This document shows, in pieces, positions 6,233 through 6,261 of a stretch of DNA of 6,261 bases. Every line of letters starts with the position of its first letter. Within the stretch, counting starts at the first letter, position 1. The notes under the pieces are model-generated. The model was given only the letters and a program-made list of their open reading frames with translations, made no database searches and was not told the DNA's origin. The DNA is taken from contig CAIXEV010000650.1 in assembly GCA_903918555.1 (NCBI GenBank), positions 1-6,261 of the forward strand, read 5' to 3'. Both the position numbers and the translations under genes were made by a program. This stretch comes from an uncultured bacterium (GTDB taxonomy: Bacteria > Planctomycetota > Phycisphaerae > Phycisphaerales > SM1A02).

Positions 6233-6249
6233 TGCTTGCTTCGCAAGCA
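6233..6249. terminator. Perfect 7-bp hairpin, possible end of the ispH-rlmN transcript
   Basis: TGCTTGC, a TTC loop, then GCAAGCA form a perfect stem of mixed composition, so it stands out more than the GC-only palindromes nearby. No T tract follows on either strand within the window, so a standard intrinsic terminator is not shown. It overlaps a short plus-strand open frame starting at 6217 (MVLLALLASQACGTR, reaching the edge) that resembles a signal peptide but has no ribosome binding site. Confidence 0.3.
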
Positions 6250-6261
6250 TGTGGCACCCGC

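Noticed and set aside
5849..6257. Small minus-strand proteins translated through the repeat array
   Set aside because: The sequences are repeat-derived Arg/Ser/Pro strings (for example STKGSRRSGDRSN) without a ribosome binding site, and they run antisense into rlmN.
1..6261. tRNA, rRNA, riboswitch or insertion sequence
   Set aside because: The window is almost fully occupied by protein genes; I saw no cloverleaf, conserved aptamer core, transposase or terminal inverted repeats.

Overview
The window is GC-rich bacterial chromosomal DNA (by eye roughly two thirds GC, with codons ending mostly in C or G). It carries two tightly packed, divergently transcribed gene groups. A minus-strand group holds hpnC-hpnD-hpnE, the three-enzyme bacterial route from farnesyl diphosphate to squalene. 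A plus-strand group holds ispH-rlmN: the last enzyme of the MEP isoprenoid pathway and the 23S rRNA/tRNA adenine-C2 methyltransferase. The HpnCDE route points to a hopanoid- or sterol-forming, or at least squalene-using, Gram-negative-type bacterium. Planctomycetota, Myxococcota or Acidobacteriota are plausible from composition and protein style, but the window holds no marker that settles this.

Layout from left to right: the 5' end of an unidentified minus-strand gene (1-124, runs off the edge); a 126-base gap with a GC hairpin; hpnE (251-1699), hpnD (1696-2589) and hpnC (2586-3683), all on the minus strand, each junction a 4-base stop/start overlap; an 88-base divergent intergenic region (3684-3771); ispH (3772-4881) and rlmN (4878-6014) on the plus strand, again with a 4-base overlap; and a 3' non-coding tail (6015-6261) with an array of near-identical 37-base palindrome-containing repeats and two further small hairpins.

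The genes connect metabolically. IspH makes IPP and DMAPP, which prenyl transferases outside the window convert to farnesyl diphosphate. HpnD joins two of these to presqualene diphosphate, HpnC converts that to hydroxysqualene, and HpnE dehydroxylates it to squalene. No squalene-hopene cyclase or squalene epoxidase gene lies in the window. IspH and RlmN are both [4Fe-4S] enzymes, but their pairing looks like housekeeping co-transcription.

The most unexpected signal is one of base composition. The palindrome ACGT does not occur once in 6261 bases. In all 16 places where a codon for Asp, Asn, His or Tyr precedes a Val codon, the gene uses the T-ending codon, although C-ending codons are the norm elsewhere. 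This suggests strong selection or a mutational process against ACGT, such as a past or present restriction or methylation target. The second notable signal is the repeat array fused to the end of rlmN.
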